Part shown: piece by piece, positions 44,236-54,200 of the stretch
Layout of the letters: every line of letters starts with the position of its first letter
Numbering within the stretch: the first letter of the stretch is position 1
Source: Arthrobacter sp. TPD3018
Lineage (GTDB): Bacteria; Pseudomonadota; Alphaproteobacteria; Sphingomonadales; Sphingomonadaceae
Assembly: GCA_003075315.1 (NCBI GenBank)
Contig: QDFQ01000001.1
Coordinates: forward strand, 124,001 to 188,000
DNA length: 64,000 nucleotides
Direction: 5' to 3'
Program-made: the position numbers and the translations under genes
The notes under the pieces: generated by a model
Databases searched by the model: none
Seen by the model: the letters and a program-made list of their open reading frames with translations, nothing else
Told to the model about the DNA's origin: nothing

Positions 44236-44754
44236 TTACTTTTCTGCCAACGGCTCCGTGTTGGCCGGCGCTCGAACCCCCTGCCGCCCGCGCCGTTTGA
44301 GCTCGGCCTTCAGATCTTCGGGCCGGGGGGCGACCAAAAAACCGAAGCTGACATTGCCCTCCCGCGTCTCGACGACATGGTGCAGCCGATGCGCCTGGAC
44401 GATCCGCTTCATATAGGAGGACTTGGGCAAATAGCGCGTCGGGATCCGCTGGTGGACGATGATGTCGTGGAACCCGAAATAGATCGCGCCATAGGCCGCG
44501 ATTCCCGCGCCGATCCACGCAAAGCCCGGCCACCAGCCAAGCTGTACTCCGCCCAGCAGCAGCACGAACGAGGGAACCGCGAAGATCGCGGCGTACAGGT
44601 CGTTCAGCTCCCAATTGCCTTCGCGCTTCGTGTGGTGGCTCGCATGCAGGAACCAGCCCGGCCCATGCATGATCCAGCGGTGCGCGGCATAGGCAAAGCC
44701 CTCCATGCCGATCACCGTCGCCAGAAACAGAAGGATGCCGATCGGCCAGGACAT
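44236..44754 (-). CDS. crtZ: Beta-carotene hydroxylase CrtZ-type (fatty acid hydroxylase superfamily)
   Basis: Membrane-bound di-iron hydroxylase (172 residues) that adds hydroxyl groups to beta-carotene rings to make zeaxanthin or related yellow pigments. The histidine clusters are complete: HRWIMHG, HASHHTKREG, FHDIIVHQR and AHRLHHVVE. Three to four hydrophobic helices surround them. The spacing and length match CrtZ rather than the larger sterol desaturases. Other carotenoid genes are not in the window. The ATG at 44754 gives a clean first helix. It is divergent from sucC. Confidence 0.9.
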   Translation of the reverse strand: MSWPIGILLFLATVIGMEGFAYAAHRWIMHGPGWFLHASHHTKREGNWELNDLYAAIFAVPSFVLLLGGVQLGWWPGFAWIGAGIAAYGAIYFGFHDIIVHQRIPTRYLPKSSYMKRIVQAHRLHHVVETREGNVSFGFLVAPRPEDLKAELKRRGRQGVRAPANTEPLAEK

Positions 44755-44885
44755 GCGTATTCCATCTAATGCGAAGCGTTTGCGATAACGATCGAGCCCC
44801 GTGCTATATCCGGGGTGGATTCGTCGCGCCGCCTGTGCAAAGGGCGGCGGCAATCTCCTCTTTATAGCATAATGCGAGGCAGGCC

Positions 44886-46085
<1,200 letters not shown>

Positions 46086-46090
46086 TTCGT

Positions 46091-46150
46091 CCGTCCTCCC
46101 TCGCATTAGCGGGGGAGGGCGACCGCCCGTGGCGGCACCACCTCCCCCTG
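46091..46150. repeat. CCTCCCTCG...GGGGGAGG hairpin repeat, copy 2
   Basis: The first hairpin, CCTCCCTCGCATTAGCGGGG plus GAGG, has arms matching copies at 34165 and 54264. A second, ACCTCCCCCTGGGGGTGAGG, follows. It lies in the sucC-etfB gap. Confidence 0.55.
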
Positions 46151-46179
46151 GGGGTGAGGACTTTGCGATAGAAAATTCG

Positions 46180-46208
46180 TCAGGCTCGGGCATCATGTCC
46201 GAGCCTGA
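46180..46208 (+). terminator. Terminator hairpin after sucC
   Basis: A perfect 10-base stem TCAGGCTCGG/CCGAGCCTGA with a 9-base loop, preceded by GAAAATTCG and followed by TTCGTTT. It fits a rho-independent terminator for sucC and separates it from etfB. Confidence 0.7.
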
Positions 46209-46344
46209 TTCGTTTGGACGGTAGACCTGCCGTTACGGCAACCGGCGCTTTCCATACCGGACTTGCGAAAGGCACGGAAAACCGCCATCTCACCCGCCGA
46301 TACGACGCCAAAAAGGTGTCGGAGGCGCAATCGGAAGGAAGCCT

Positions 46345-47091
46345 ATGAAGGTGCTGGTGCCGGTCAAGCGCGTGCTTGACTATAACGTGAAGCCCCGCGT
46401 GAAGGCGGACGGCTCGGGTGTGGATCTTGCCAACGTCAAGATGAGCATGAACCCCTTCGACGAGATCGCGGTCGAAGAGGCGATCCGCCTGAAGGACAAG
46501 GGCGTCACCGAGATCGTCGTCGTCTCGATCGGCGAGGCGAAGGCGCAGGAAACGATCCGCACCGCGCTTGCGATGGGCGCCGACCGCGGCATCCTCGTGA
46601 CCAGCGACACCAAGGTCGAGCCGCTGGGCGTCGCCAAGATCCTCGCCAAGATCGTCGAGGAAGAGCAGCCGCAGCTCGTCATCCTGGGCAAGCAGGCGAT
46701 CGACGACGACAACAATCAGACGGGCCAGATGCTCGCCGGCCTGCTCGGCTGGGGCCAGGGCACGTTCGCCTCGAAGGTCGAGCTGACGACGAGCGACGTC
46801 ACCGTGACGCGCGAAGTCGACGGCGGTCTGGAAACGGACAAGTTCCCGCTGCCCGCGATCGTCACCACCGACCTGCGCCTCAACGAGCCGCGCTACGCCT
46901 CGCTGCCCAACATCATGAAGGCCAAGTCCAAGCCGCTCGCGCAGAAGACCGCCGCCGATTACGGCGTCGACGTCACGCCCCGCATCACGACGCTGAAGGT
47001 CGTCGAGCCGGGCAAGCGCCAGGCCGGGATCAAGGTCGCCGATGTCGACGAACTCGTGACCAAGCTGCATGCGATGGGGATTGCCAAGTGA
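46345..47091 (+). CDS. etfB: Electron transfer flavoprotein subunit beta
   Basis: Smaller subunit of ETF (248 residues), which takes electrons from acyl-CoA and other dehydrogenases and passes them to the quinone pool. The signatures [38 protein letters not shown] and [25 protein letters not shown] are clear, the last forming the nucleotide (AMP) site. A GGAAGGAAG ribosome site precedes the ATG. The stop overlaps the etfA start by 4 bases. Confidence 0.97.
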   Translation: MKVLVPVKRVLDYNVKPRVKADGSGVDLANVKMSMNPFDEIAVEEAIRLKDKGVTEIVVVSIGEAKAQETIRTALAMGADRGILVTSDTKVEPLGVAKILAKIVEEEQPQLVILGKQAIDDDNNQTGQMLAGLLGWGQGTFASKVELTTSDVTVTREVDGGLETDKFPLPAIVTTDLRLNEPRYASLPNIMKAKSKPLAQKTAADYGVDVTPRITTLKVVEPGKRQAGIKVADVDELVTKLHAMGIAK

Positions 47092-48017
47092 AGACGCTCG
47101 TATGGGTCGAGCATGATGGCTCGACGGTAAAGGATGCCACGCTGTCGGCGGTGACCGCCGCATCGAAGCTGGGCGAGGTGCATCTGCTCGTCGCCGGCCA
47201 GGGCGTCGATGGCGTCGCGCAGGCGGCGGCGAAGATCGCCGGCGTCGGCAAGGTCCACGTCGCCGACGATGCGGCCTATGCCCATGCGCTTGCCGAGAAT
47301 ATCGCGCCGCTGGTGGTGGAGCTGATGGGGCATCACGATGCCTTCGTCGCGCCGTCGACCACCACCGGCAAGAATGTCGCGCCGCGCGTCGCCGCGCTGC
47401 TCGACGTGATGCAGATCAGCGACATCCTGTCGGTCGAGGGCGAGGACACGTTCACCCGGCCGATCTACGCCGGCAATGCGATCGCGACGGTGCAGACGTC
47501 GGATGCCAAGAAGGTGATCACCGTCCGCGGCACCGCCTTCGAAAAGGCCGCGGCCGAGGGTGGCTCTGCCGAGATCGAAACGGTGGCCTCGGCGGGCGAC
47601 ACGGGCGTTTCGTCCTATATCGGGTCTGAGATCGCGCAGAACGCGCGCCCCGAACTCACCTCTGCCAAGATCATCGTGTCGGGTGGCCGCGCGCTGCAGA
47701 ACGGCGAGAACTTCCATGCGCTGATCGAGCCGCTGGCCGACAAGCTGGGCGCAGGCGTCGGCGCGAGCCGCGCGGCGGTCGACGCGGGCTTTGTGCCCAA
47801 CGACTATCAGGTCGGCCAGACCGGCAAGATCGTCGCTCCGGAAGTCTATATCGCGGTCGGCATCTCGGGCGCGATCCAGCATTTGGCCGGCATGAAGGAC
47901 TCCAAGGTCATCGTCGCGATCAACAAGGACGAAGACGCCCCGATCTTCCAGGTCGCGGACATCGGCCTCGTCGGCGACCTCTTCAAGGTCGTGCCGGAGC
48001 TCACCGAAAAGCTGTGA
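47088..48017 (+). CDS. etfA: Electron transfer flavoprotein subunit alpha
   Basis: FAD-carrying subunit of ETF (309 residues). The C-terminal FAD domain has [22 protein letters not shown], then [22 protein letters not shown], then [20 protein letters not shown], which together form the FAD cradle. The N-terminal half is the usual alpha/beta domain. It overlaps etfB by 4 bases. An unusual series of hairpins follows the stop. Confidence 0.97.
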   Translation: MKTLVWVEHDGSTVKDATLSAVTAASKLGEVHLLVAGQGVDGVAQAAAKIAGVGKVHVADDAAYAHALAENIAPLVVELMGHHDAFVAPSTTTGKNVAPRVAALLDVMQISDILSVEGEDTFTRPIYAGNAIATVQTSDAKKVITVRGTAFEKAAAEGGSAEIETVASAGDTGVSSYIGSEIAQNARPELTSAKIIVSGGRALQNGENFHALIEPLADKLGAGVGASRAAVDAGFVPNDYQVGQTGKIVAPEVYIAVGISGAIQHLAGMKDSKVIVAINKDEDAPIFQVADIGLVGDLFKVVPELTEKL

Positions 48018-48025
48018 CCAAGAGA

Positions 48026-48141
48026 GGCATGCAGCGCGACTGCATGCCGGCAGGAGCCAGCACCGCGCAGGCTCCTGCCCGCAGGTCCGGCCAGCGCCGC
48101 TACAGCGGCGACTGACGACGCGGGATTTATTCCCGCGTCGT
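48026..48141 (+). terminator. Tandem hairpin array after etfA
   Basis: Four inverted repeats in 116 bases: GGCATGCAG/CTGCATGCC (48026-48048), GGCAGGAGCC/GGCTCCTGCC (48049-48079), CGCCGCT/AGCGGCG (48094-48110) and ACGACGCGGGA/TCCCGCGTCGT (48115-48141). The first, second and fourth arms are perfect. No T-run follows any of them, so mRNA 3'-end protection or rho-blocking is as likely as classical termination. Confidence 0.55.
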
Positions 48142-48187
48142 GGGCTTGGAGAGGTAGGCTGGACGAGCCTCGCCTCCGTTCCGGCAT

Positions 48188-48271
48188 CGTCATCCCAGCG
48201 AAGGCTGGGATCTCCCGAGGATAGCGCGCGAATAGAACCGCGAAGGGCCCCAGCCTACGCTGGGGCGACGA
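48188..48271. repeat. Paired inverted-repeat element (GTCATCCC family), copy 3
   Basis: CGTCATCCCAGCGAAGGCTG and its facing partner CCCCAGCC-TAC-GCTGGGGCGACG, separated by about 40 bases. The same architecture as at 725. It lies between the converging etfA and small lipoprotein genes. Confidence 0.75.
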
Positions 48272-48361
48272 CCCGGCCTGATGCGCTATCCCTGAGGGAC
48301 GGCGCGCTCGGCACTCACGGCGTCGCGCGCCCCGGATCGCCACCCCGCCCCCACACAAAGA

Positions 48362-48392
48362 GGCGGCCCGACACCAGCATTGTCGGACCGCC
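48362..48392 (-). terminator. Rho-independent terminator of the small lipoprotein gene
   Basis: On the minus strand GGCGGTCCGACA pairs with TGTCGGGCCGCC (one mismatch) around a 7-base loop and is followed by TCTTTGTG. It begins 50 bases after the lipoprotein stop. Confidence 0.7.
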
Positions 48393-48442
48393 AGTCTACG
48401 CCTAGGGAGCTTACCTTGGCGTGTTCGCAAAAGAGGTAGGCG

Positions 48443-48682
48443 TTACAGCGCGTTGCCGGCCGCCGGGGTCGTGGTATTGTCTGCGACATTGCCGGTCAGC
48501 GCGGTATCGCCGGCGGCCGCATTACCGTCCGTTTCCAGACCCGCTGCATTGTCGAAGACGGCGCCGTCGTCGTTCAGCGTCACCGTTTCCGCGGCGGTGT
48601 TGCCCGATTCGGTCTTGGGGCCGCAGGCGGCGAGGCTCAGCGCGGCGAGGCCGAGGACGGGCAGCAGGATGGCAGTCTTCAT
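48443..48682 (-). CDS. Small lipoprotein of unknown function
   Basis: A 79-residue protein with a lipoprotein signal and lipobox SLAAC (cysteine near residue 20). The mature part is acidic and rich in Asn, Thr, Ala and Gly (TESGNTAAETVTLNDDG...), with no structured domain evident. It is a typical low-complexity sphingomonad lipoprotein. A GAGAACGACATG context gives a usable ribosome site. A clear terminator follows. It sits 12 bases after the amidotransferase gene on the same strand. Its role is unknown. Confidence 0.78.
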   Translation of the reverse strand: MKTAILLPVLGLAALSLAACGPKTESGNTAAETVTLNDDGAVFDNAAGLETDGNAAAGDTALTGNVADNTTTPAAGNAL

Positions 48683-48694
48683 GTCGTTCTCCCT

Positions 48695-49474
48695 TTAGAA
48701 ACCGGATGGTGATGAAACGGGTGCGCGGCCGCCGTGCAGGGCGGCGCCGATGAGCGAAAAGAAGGCGCGGCTGGCAGGCGAATCGGCCGCGTCCCATTCG
48801 GGATGCCATTGCACGCCCAACACCTCGCCGCCGCAGGGACGCGCCGACACCGCCTCGACAAGTCCATCGTCCGCTGCGATCGCTTCGACCGACAGGCCAC
48901 GGCCCAGCCGGTCGATGCCCTGCTGATGCACCGAATTGACGCGGACGCGGCGGGCGCCGGTCGCGCCGGCCAGTCGGCCATCGGGGGTGAGCTCCACGTC
49001 ATGGCCGTGGTCGAACAGCGAATCGTAATCGCCCTCCCACGCGCCGCGATGGTGGCGGCCGGGATGGCTGGCCGCAGCCAGCGTGCCGCCGAACAGCACG
49101 TTGATCTCCTGCAACCCGCGGCAGATGCCGAAGACGGGCTTGCCCGCCTCGATCATCCGTCCGGCAAGCGCCAGCGCGACCTCGTCGCGGCAGTCGTCCG
49201 TCACCTGGTCGTCCGGCAGCGGCGCACCACCATAGCGGCCGGGCGCGACGTGACTGCGCGACCCAGTGAGCAGCAGTCCGTCGAGCACCGCAGAGAGCGT
49301 CTCGGTATCGGTGGTCCCCGGCATCGCGGGCACCAGCAGCACCGTCGCCTGCGCCAGCGTCGTCAGCGGGGCGATGAAGCGGCTCGCGACGACCTGTACC
49401 GGCCGCGCCGCCACCTCGTTGCAGCACAGCACCCCGATGACGGGACGCCGCGACAGGGGGCGGGCCTGCCCCAT
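48695..49474 (-). CDS. Class I glutamine amidotransferase-like hydrolase (peptidase C26 family)
   Basis: A 259-residue protein of the gamma-glutamyl-GABA hydrolase (PuuD-like) family, which cleaves gamma-glutamyl bonds. The nucleophile cysteine is in VFGICRGLQEINVLFGG, and the catalytic histidine and glutamate are in VLGVQWHPEWDA. The oxyanion region GLLLTGSRSHVAPGRYGG is also typical. The ATG at 49474 overlaps the stop of the serine acetyltransferase gene by one base, so the pair is probably co-translated. Puu-pathway partners are not nearby, so the real substrate is open. Confidence 0.9.
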   Translation of the reverse strand: MGQARPLSRRPVIGVLCCNEVAARPVQVVASRFIAPLTTLAQATVLLVPAMPGTTDTETLSAVLDGLLLTGSRSHVAPGRYGGAPLPDDQVTDDCRDEVALALAGRMIEAGKPVFGICRGLQEINVLFGGTLAAASHPGRHHRGAWEGDYDSLFDHGHDVELTPDGRLAGATGARRVRVNSVHQQGIDRLGRGLSVEAIAADDGLVEAVSARPCGGEVLGVQWHPEWDAADSPASRAFFSLIGAALHGGRAPVSSPSGF

Positions 49475-50442
49475 CACACCAGCGCCGCGACCAGCGTGTC
49501 GCGTAGCGCGAGGCTGGCGGAAGGGGCGAGCAACGTAGCTTCGGGCTGCACCACCACGCCGCCGGCCGGCACGTCGTCGAGCAACCAGACGTTGCCGCCG
49601 ATCGTCGCGCCGTCGCCGATCGTGACGCGGCCGAGGATCGTCGCGCCGGCATAGATGACGACATCGTCGCCGACGATCGGATGCCGGGCATAGCGTTCGC
49701 GCGGGGATCGCCGCGCCGCGCCCAGCGGACTGCGGGCGCCCAGCGTCACATGCTGGTACAGGCGCACGCCGGTGCCGACGATCGCGGTTTCGCCGATGAC
49801 GACGCCGGTGCCGTGGTCGATGAAGAAGCGCGCACCGATCGTCGCACCGGGATGGATGTCGATTCCGGTGCGTTCGTTGGCGAGTTCCGAGATCATGCGT
49901 GCGACGATCGGCGCGCCCAGATTGTGGAGCTGGTGCGCAATGCGGTGATGCAGGCTGGCGATCGCGCCGGGATAGCAGACGAGGATTTCGTCGGTGCTGC
50001 CCGCGGCGGGATCGCCCAGGAATGCGGCCTCGACGTCGCTGTCGATCAGCCGGCGGATGTCGCCGAGCGTGCCGGCGAACAGTCGCACGATCGTCGCGGC
50101 CTGATCCGCGGCGAAGGCGGTGCGCGCCTCCATCTGCCAATAGCCGAGCTCACGGTCTATTTCGCGTTCCAGATCGGCGAACGCGGCGGTCAGCTTGGCG
50201 GCGACGAAATGATCCTCGTCCTTCGGCGTTACGCGCTGCTGGCCCAGACGGCGGGGATAAAGCGCTTCGGCGAGCAGCGCGACGACGCGCTCGATCGCCT
50301 CGCGCGAGGGGAAGATCGCCGCGGCGCGCTGGGGCTGTTGCCGATCACGCCAGGCTGCCCGGGCACTGCGTAGCGCGCCGACCGCCTCGTCCAGCGTCGC
50401 GCCGGCGGCAGGGGATTCGGGCGGTGAGGACAGCGTCGGCAT
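49474..50442 (-). CDS. Serine O-acetyltransferase (EpsC/CysE type)
   Basis: Acetylates serine for cysteine synthesis (322 residues). The N-terminal helical domain is long, and the C-terminal part is a left-handed beta helix of hexapeptide repeats, for example GIDIHPGATIGARFFIDHGTGVVIGETAIVG and VVIYAGATILGRVTIGDGATIGGNVWL. The catalytic histidines in IHPGATIG and DHGTGVVIG are present. The extended N-terminus matches the EpsC form more than E. coli CysE. The ATG at 50442 follows GGGAGACTT. It is coupled to the amidotransferase gene. Confidence 0.9.
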   Translation of the reverse strand: MPTLSSPPESPAAGATLDEAVGALRSARAAWRDRQQPQRAAAIFPSREAIERVVALLAEALYPRRLGQQRVTPKDEDHFVAAKLTAAFADLEREIDRELGYWQMEARTAFAADQAATIVRLFAGTLGDIRRLIDSDVEAAFLGDPAAGSTDEILVCYPGAIASLHHRIAHQLHNLGAPIVARMISELANERTGIDIHPGATIGARFFIDHGTGVVIGETAIVGTGVRLYQHVTLGARSPLGAARRSPRERYARHPIVGDDVVIYAGATILGRVTIGDGATIGGNVWLLDDVPAGGVVVQPEATLLAPSASLALRDTLVAALV

Positions 50443-50532
50443 GGCAAGTCTCCCAGACCTGCGAGCATATCCCTCCATTCCGGTGGGAATAGAAAGAAAA
50501 GCTTTGCCGCTGCCAAGATGCGCCCGGTTCGG

Positions 50533-51771
50533 TCAGGCCGCGGGCAGTCCGGGTCCGTTCGTTTCGGGCACCGGCAACGGCGGTATCCGGGTCAGCAGTA
50601 GCGCCACCACCAATGCCAGAGCCGCCAGGATCAGGCAGAACAGCGTCACCCCCGGCCAGGCACTGCGGCTCCACGCGATGCCGCCGGCCGAGCCCAGCAC
50701 GCTCGATCCAAGGTAATAGAAGAACAGGTAAAGCGCGGCGCCCTGACCGCGATTGCCCGCCGCGCGCCGCCCGACCCAGGCGCTGGCGATCGAATGCGCG
50801 CCGAAGAAGCCGATCGTCACCAGCGCGATGCCGACGACGACCAGCCACAGCGGCGTCGCCGCCGCGACGGCGATGCCCGCGATCAGCACGACGATCGGCA
50901 GCCAGAACACCCGGCGCCGCCCGACTCGGCCCGCAAAGCCGCCGAACAGCGTCGAACTCACCGATCCCAGGATATAAAGCAGGAAGACCATGCCGACCGC
51001 CGCCTGGCTGAGGCCATACGGCGGCGCGATCAGGCGGAAGCCCGCGTAATTGTAGAGTGTGACGAACAGGCCCATCAGCAGGAAGGCTTCGGCATAGAGC
51101 AGCGGCAATGCCCGGTCGCGCAGCAAGGTCGCGACGCCGGCGAGCGGGTTGCGCGCGGTGCTTGCGACGAAGCGGCGCGACGGCGGTGCCAGCCGGCGAA
51201 ACGCCTCCGCCATCACCACGCCGGCGAAGCCGACGCCGCCCAGCGCCCAGCGCCAATCCGCAACGTCCGCGATCAGGCTGGCGATCAGCCGCCCACCCAT
51301 GCCGCCCAGCGCGCTGCCGGCAATGTACAGCCCCATCGCCGCACCCACCGTCGCCGCATCCACCTCTTCGGCGACATAGGCCATCGCGACCGCCGGCACG
51401 CCCGCGAGCGCGAGGCCGGTGAGCAGCCTGAGCGCGAGTAGTGCGTGCCATCCCGGCGCCACCGCCGCGGCGAGCGTCAACAGCCCCGCCGAAAACATCG
51501 CCGCGATCATCAGTGGCCGCCGCCCGATCCGGTCGGACAGAATGCCCGCGAACAGGATGGCGACCGCCAGCGGTCCGGTCGCAAGCGACACGGCCAGCGA
51601 CGCGCCCTCCGCACTCAGCGCATAATCGTGCGCGAACAGCGGCAGCAGCGGCTGGACGGCGTAGAGGAGCGAAAAGGTCGAAAAGCCCGCGAACAGCATT
51701 GCCAGCGTCAGCCGGCGATAGGCGGGCGTGCCCAGCGCAATGGGCGCGATCGCCGCGTCAGCGGGCGGCAT
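50533..51771 (-). CDS. MFS transporter (YnfM-like)
   Basis: A 12-helix major facilitator superfamily transporter (412 residues). The loop 2-3 signature is GILSDRIGRRPLMIAAM. The segment YAVQPLLPLFAHDYALSAEGASLAVS is characteristic of the YnfM subgroup of drug or arabinose exporters. The substrate is unknown. It is the last gene of a three-transporter chain, overlapping nhaA by 14 bases. The second MFS at the head of the operon belongs to a different subgroup. Confidence 0.9.
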   Translation of the reverse strand: MPPADAAIAPIALGTPAYRRLTLAMLFAGFSTFSLLYAVQPLLPLFAHDYALSAEGASLAVSLATGPLAVAILFAGILSDRIGRRPLMIAAMFSAGLLTLAAAVAPGWHALLALRLLTGLALAGVPAVAMAYVAEEVDAATVGAAMGLYIAGSALGGMGGRLIASLIADVADWRWALGGVGFAGVVMAEAFRRLAPPSRRFVASTARNPLAGVATLLRDRALPLLYAEAFLLMGLFVTLYNYAGFRLIAPPYGLSQAAVGMVFLLYILGSVSSTLFGGFAGRVGRRRVFWLPIVVLIAGIAVAAATPLWLVVVGIALVTIGFFGAHSIASAWVGRRAAGNRGQGAALYLFFYYLGSSVLGSAGGIAWSRSAWPGVTLFCLILAALALVVALLLTRIPPLPVPETNGPGLPAA

Positions 51772-52951
51772 GCGCTCGGCGTCCCGCGATCACCAGCACC
51801 GCCGCGCCGGCCAGTGCCGAAGCGATCGAACCGGCGAGCACGCCGATCTTCACCGCATCCATCTGCGCAGGCTCGGCAAAGGCGAGGCCACCGATGAACA
51901 GGCTCATCGTGAAGCCGATGCCTGCGAGCAGCGCCATGCCGTACAGCTGCCCCCAGCTCACCCCCGCGGGGCGACGTGCGATCCCCAGCCGGTCGGCGCC
52001 CCAGATGGCGGCAAGGATGCCGGTCTGCTTGCCCAGGAACAGGCCGAGCGCGATGCCGAGCACCAGCGGCTGGGCGAACGTCTCCAGCCCGACGCCGGTC
52101 AGCGATACGCCCGCATTGGCGAAGCCGAACAGCGGCACGATGGCAAAGGCGCTCCATGGATGCAGCGCATGCTCCAGCCGGTGGAGCGGCGACCCCGCCT
52201 CGTCACGGCGCATCGGCACCAGCATGGCGGTCGCCACGCCGGCGATCGTCGCATGCACGCCCGACTGCAGTACGAACAGCCACAGCGCGGCCCCCACCAG
52301 CAGATAAGGCCACAGCGCCATCACCTGCCGCCGGTTGAGGACGTAGAGCACCAGCAGCGCAAGCCCTGCGCCGGCCAACGCCAGAACGCGGATCGAATCG
52401 GTATAGGCGATGGCGATGATCGCCACCGCGCCCATGTCGTCAACGATGGCGACGGTGGTCAGCAGCAGCTTGAGCGACGAAGGCACGCGCGATCCGAGCA
52501 GCGCCAGCACGCCGATCGCGAAGGCGATGTCGGTCGCGGCGGGGATCGCCCAGCCAGGCTGCAATCCCGGCGCATCGCCCGCGACGAGCAGGAAGACGAG
52601 TGCCGGCACCGCCATCCCTGCGACCGCGGCGATGAACGGCAGCCGCCGCCGGTCGGCGCTGGCCAGCCGGCCGCCGACGAACTCGCGCTTGATCTCCAGC
52701 CCGACGAGCAGGAAGAACAGCGCCATCAGCCCGTCGTTGATCCACAGATGGACCGTCATCGGCCCCAAAGCGGGCGCGAGCGTCGGGCCGATCTGCGCGT
52801 GCAGCAGCGCCTCATAGCCGTGTGCGGTTGCCGGCCAGTTGGCGGCGATCATCGCCAGCGCGGCGGCGGCGATCAGCACGATCCCGCCCGCCGCCTCTCC
52901 ATGCAGAAAGGCGCGCAGCGCGTGGTGGCGACGGGCGGGGACCTTGGTCAT
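51758..52951 (-). CDS. nhaA: Na+/H+ antiporter NhaA
   Basis: Inner-membrane sodium/proton exchanger (397 residues) used for sodium and pH homeostasis. The paired aspartates of the ion site are in TVAIVDDMGAVAIIAI, and the crossed-helix motif is IPAATDIAFAIGVLALLG. Twelve hydrophobic spans are evident, and KREFVGGRLAS and GKQTGILAAIWGADRLG are NhaA landmarks. The start overlaps the upstream MFS stop by 4 bases, and the stop overlaps the downstream MFS by 14, so all three should be one operon. Confidence 0.95.
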   Translation of the reverse strand: MTKVPARRHHALRAFLHGEAAGGIVLIAAAALAMIAANWPATAHGYEALLHAQIGPTLAPALGPMTVHLWINDGLMALFFLLVGLEIKREFVGGRLASADRRRLPFIAAVAGMAVPALVFLLVAGDAPGLQPGWAIPAATDIAFAIGVLALLGSRVPSSLKLLLTTVAIVDDMGAVAIIAIAYTDSIRVLALAGAGLALLVLYVLNRRQVMALWPYLLVGAALWLFVLQSGVHATIAGVATAMLVPMRRDEAGSPLHRLEHALHPWSAFAIVPLFGFANAGVSLTGVGLETFAQPLVLGIALGLFLGKQTGILAAIWGADRLGIARRPAGVSWGQLYGMALLAGIGFTMSLFIGGLAFAEPAQMDAVKIGVLAGSIASALAGAAVLVIAGRRAHAAR

Positions 52952-54162
52952 CCCGTCTGACGTAACGGCTCGCGCCCTGCTGGCAAGCCGAACCCGCCGC
53001 GCTCGATGGCGAACGAGACCGCCCAGATCGCAAAGCCGCCCAGCGCCAGGCCGGCGCCGACCAGCCCCGTCGACGTCCAGCCGAGCCCGCCCGCAATGGC
53101 CAGGCCGCCCAGCCATGGACCGATCGCATTGGCGGTGTTGAACGCCGAATGATTGAGCGCCGCGGCCAGCGCCTGCGCGTCACCCGCCACGTCCATCAGC
53201 CGCGTCTGCAGCACCGTGCCCAGCGCACCGCCCAGGCCGATCGCGAAAACGTCGGGGATCAGCGTCCACAGGCTTTCCGCACATAAGGGATAGACCGCCA
53301 GCGACGCCGCCGACCACAGCAGTAGCGCGCCCGCCGTCGGCATCAGCGCCCGGTCGGCGAAGCGCGGCACGATCAGATTGCCGATCGTCATGCCGGCGCC
53401 GAACACCGCCAGCACGATCGGCACAGTCTGCGGTGCCACGCCGGTGACGTCATGCAACGTCGCGGCGAGATAGGTGTAGACCGCGAACATGCCGCCAAAG
53501 CCGATCGCGCCGGTGCCCAGCGTCAGCCACACCTGCCGTCGTTTGAGGGCGCCCAACTCGCGCAAAGGGCTGGCGCTGCGATCGGGCTTATCGACGGGTG
53601 CCAGCAAGGCGACGAGGCTCGCGGTGGTCAGCGCGAGCAGCGCGACAAGGGCGAACACCCAGCGCCAGCTCGCCATCTGCCCCAGCCAGGTCGCGACCGG
53701 TACGCCGACGATCGTCGCGACGGTCAGGCCCAGCATGACGCGCCCCACCGCCTGCGTCCGCTGTGCGGTCGGCACCAACGACGCGGCGACGAGCGACGCG
53801 ATCCCGAAATAGGCGCCATGCGGCAGGCCTGCGAGGAATCGGAACGCGAGCATCCAGCCATAGGATGGCGCGAGGGCGGACAGCGTGTTGCCGATCGCGA
53901 ACAGCGCCATCAGCCCGATCAACAGGCTGCGCCGCGCCATACGCGCCGACAGCACCGCGATCGTCGGTGCGCCGACCACCACGCCCAAGGCATAGGCGCT
54001 GATGATATGCCCCACGGTGGGTGCGTCGATGCCGAGCCCGCGGGCGAGGTCCGGCTCCAGGCTCATCGCCGCAAATTCGGTCGTCCCGATCGCAAACCCG
54101 CCGACGGCGAGCGCAAGATGGACGAGGCCGGGATGCGCCTCGGCAGTCTGTCGTAACATCAT
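52948..54162 (-). CDS. MFS transporter (AraJ/DHA1-type)
   Basis: A 12-helix major facilitator permease (404 residues). LALAVGGFAIGTTEFAAMSLEPDLARGLG is a clear DHA1/AraJ-type N-terminus, and PTIAVLSARMARRSLLIGLM is the loop 2-3 motif. It probably exports a drug or sugar-like compound. The start is one of two adjacent ATGs (54162 or 54159). A perfect 19-base palindrome lies 20 bases upstream, in the presumed promoter, suggesting direct control by a dimeric repressor. It leads the operon with nhaA and a second MFS gene. Confidence 0.9.
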   Translation of the reverse strand: MMLRQTAEAHPGLVHLALAVGGFAIGTTEFAAMSLEPDLARGLGIDAPTVGHIISAYALGVVVGAPTIAVLSARMARRSLLIGLMALFAIGNTLSALAPSYGWMLAFRFLAGLPHGAYFGIASLVAASLVPTAQRTQAVGRVMLGLTVATIVGVPVATWLGQMASWRWVFALVALLALTTASLVALLAPVDKPDRSASPLRELGALKRRQVWLTLGTGAIGFGGMFAVYTYLAATLHDVTGVAPQTVPIVLAVFGAGMTIGNLIVPRFADRALMPTAGALLLWSAASLAVYPLCAESLWTLIPDVFAIGLGGALGTVLQTRLMDVAGDAQALAAALNHSAFNTANAIGPWLGGLAIAGGLGWTSTGLVGAGLALGGFAIWAVSFAIERGGFGLPAGREPLRQTG

Positions 54163-54181
54163 GGATGCTGCCCTAACCGGC

Positions 54182-54200
54182 CTTGCTGCAGTGCAGCAAG
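54182..54200. promoter_or_regulatory. Perfect palindromic operator candidate upstream of MFS-nhaA-MFS
   Basis: CTTGCTGCA-G-TGCAGCAAG is a perfect 19-base inverted repeat around a single centre base. On the operon's strand a TTGACC (54212-54207) lies just upstream and can act as -35, which places the palindrome over the spacer and -10 region. This is classic repressor geometry. No regulator gene is adjacent, so the binding protein is unknown. Confidence 0.55.

Larger units (their letters stand above)
48018..48442. other. 425-base gene-free stretch with hairpins and repeats
   Basis: No credible gene is seen. From left to right it holds four tandem hairpins (48026-48141), a two-unit GTCATCCC element (48188-48271), a stretch with nothing I can name (48272-48361), and a terminator for the small lipoprotein gene on the opposite strand (48362-48392). 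Confidence 0.7.

Noticed and set aside
43607..44416. Open frames in the gap after prs
   Set aside because: They run into the antisense of the PilZ gene, are Arg/Ser/Pro-rich, and lack a start site with ribosome-binding sequence.
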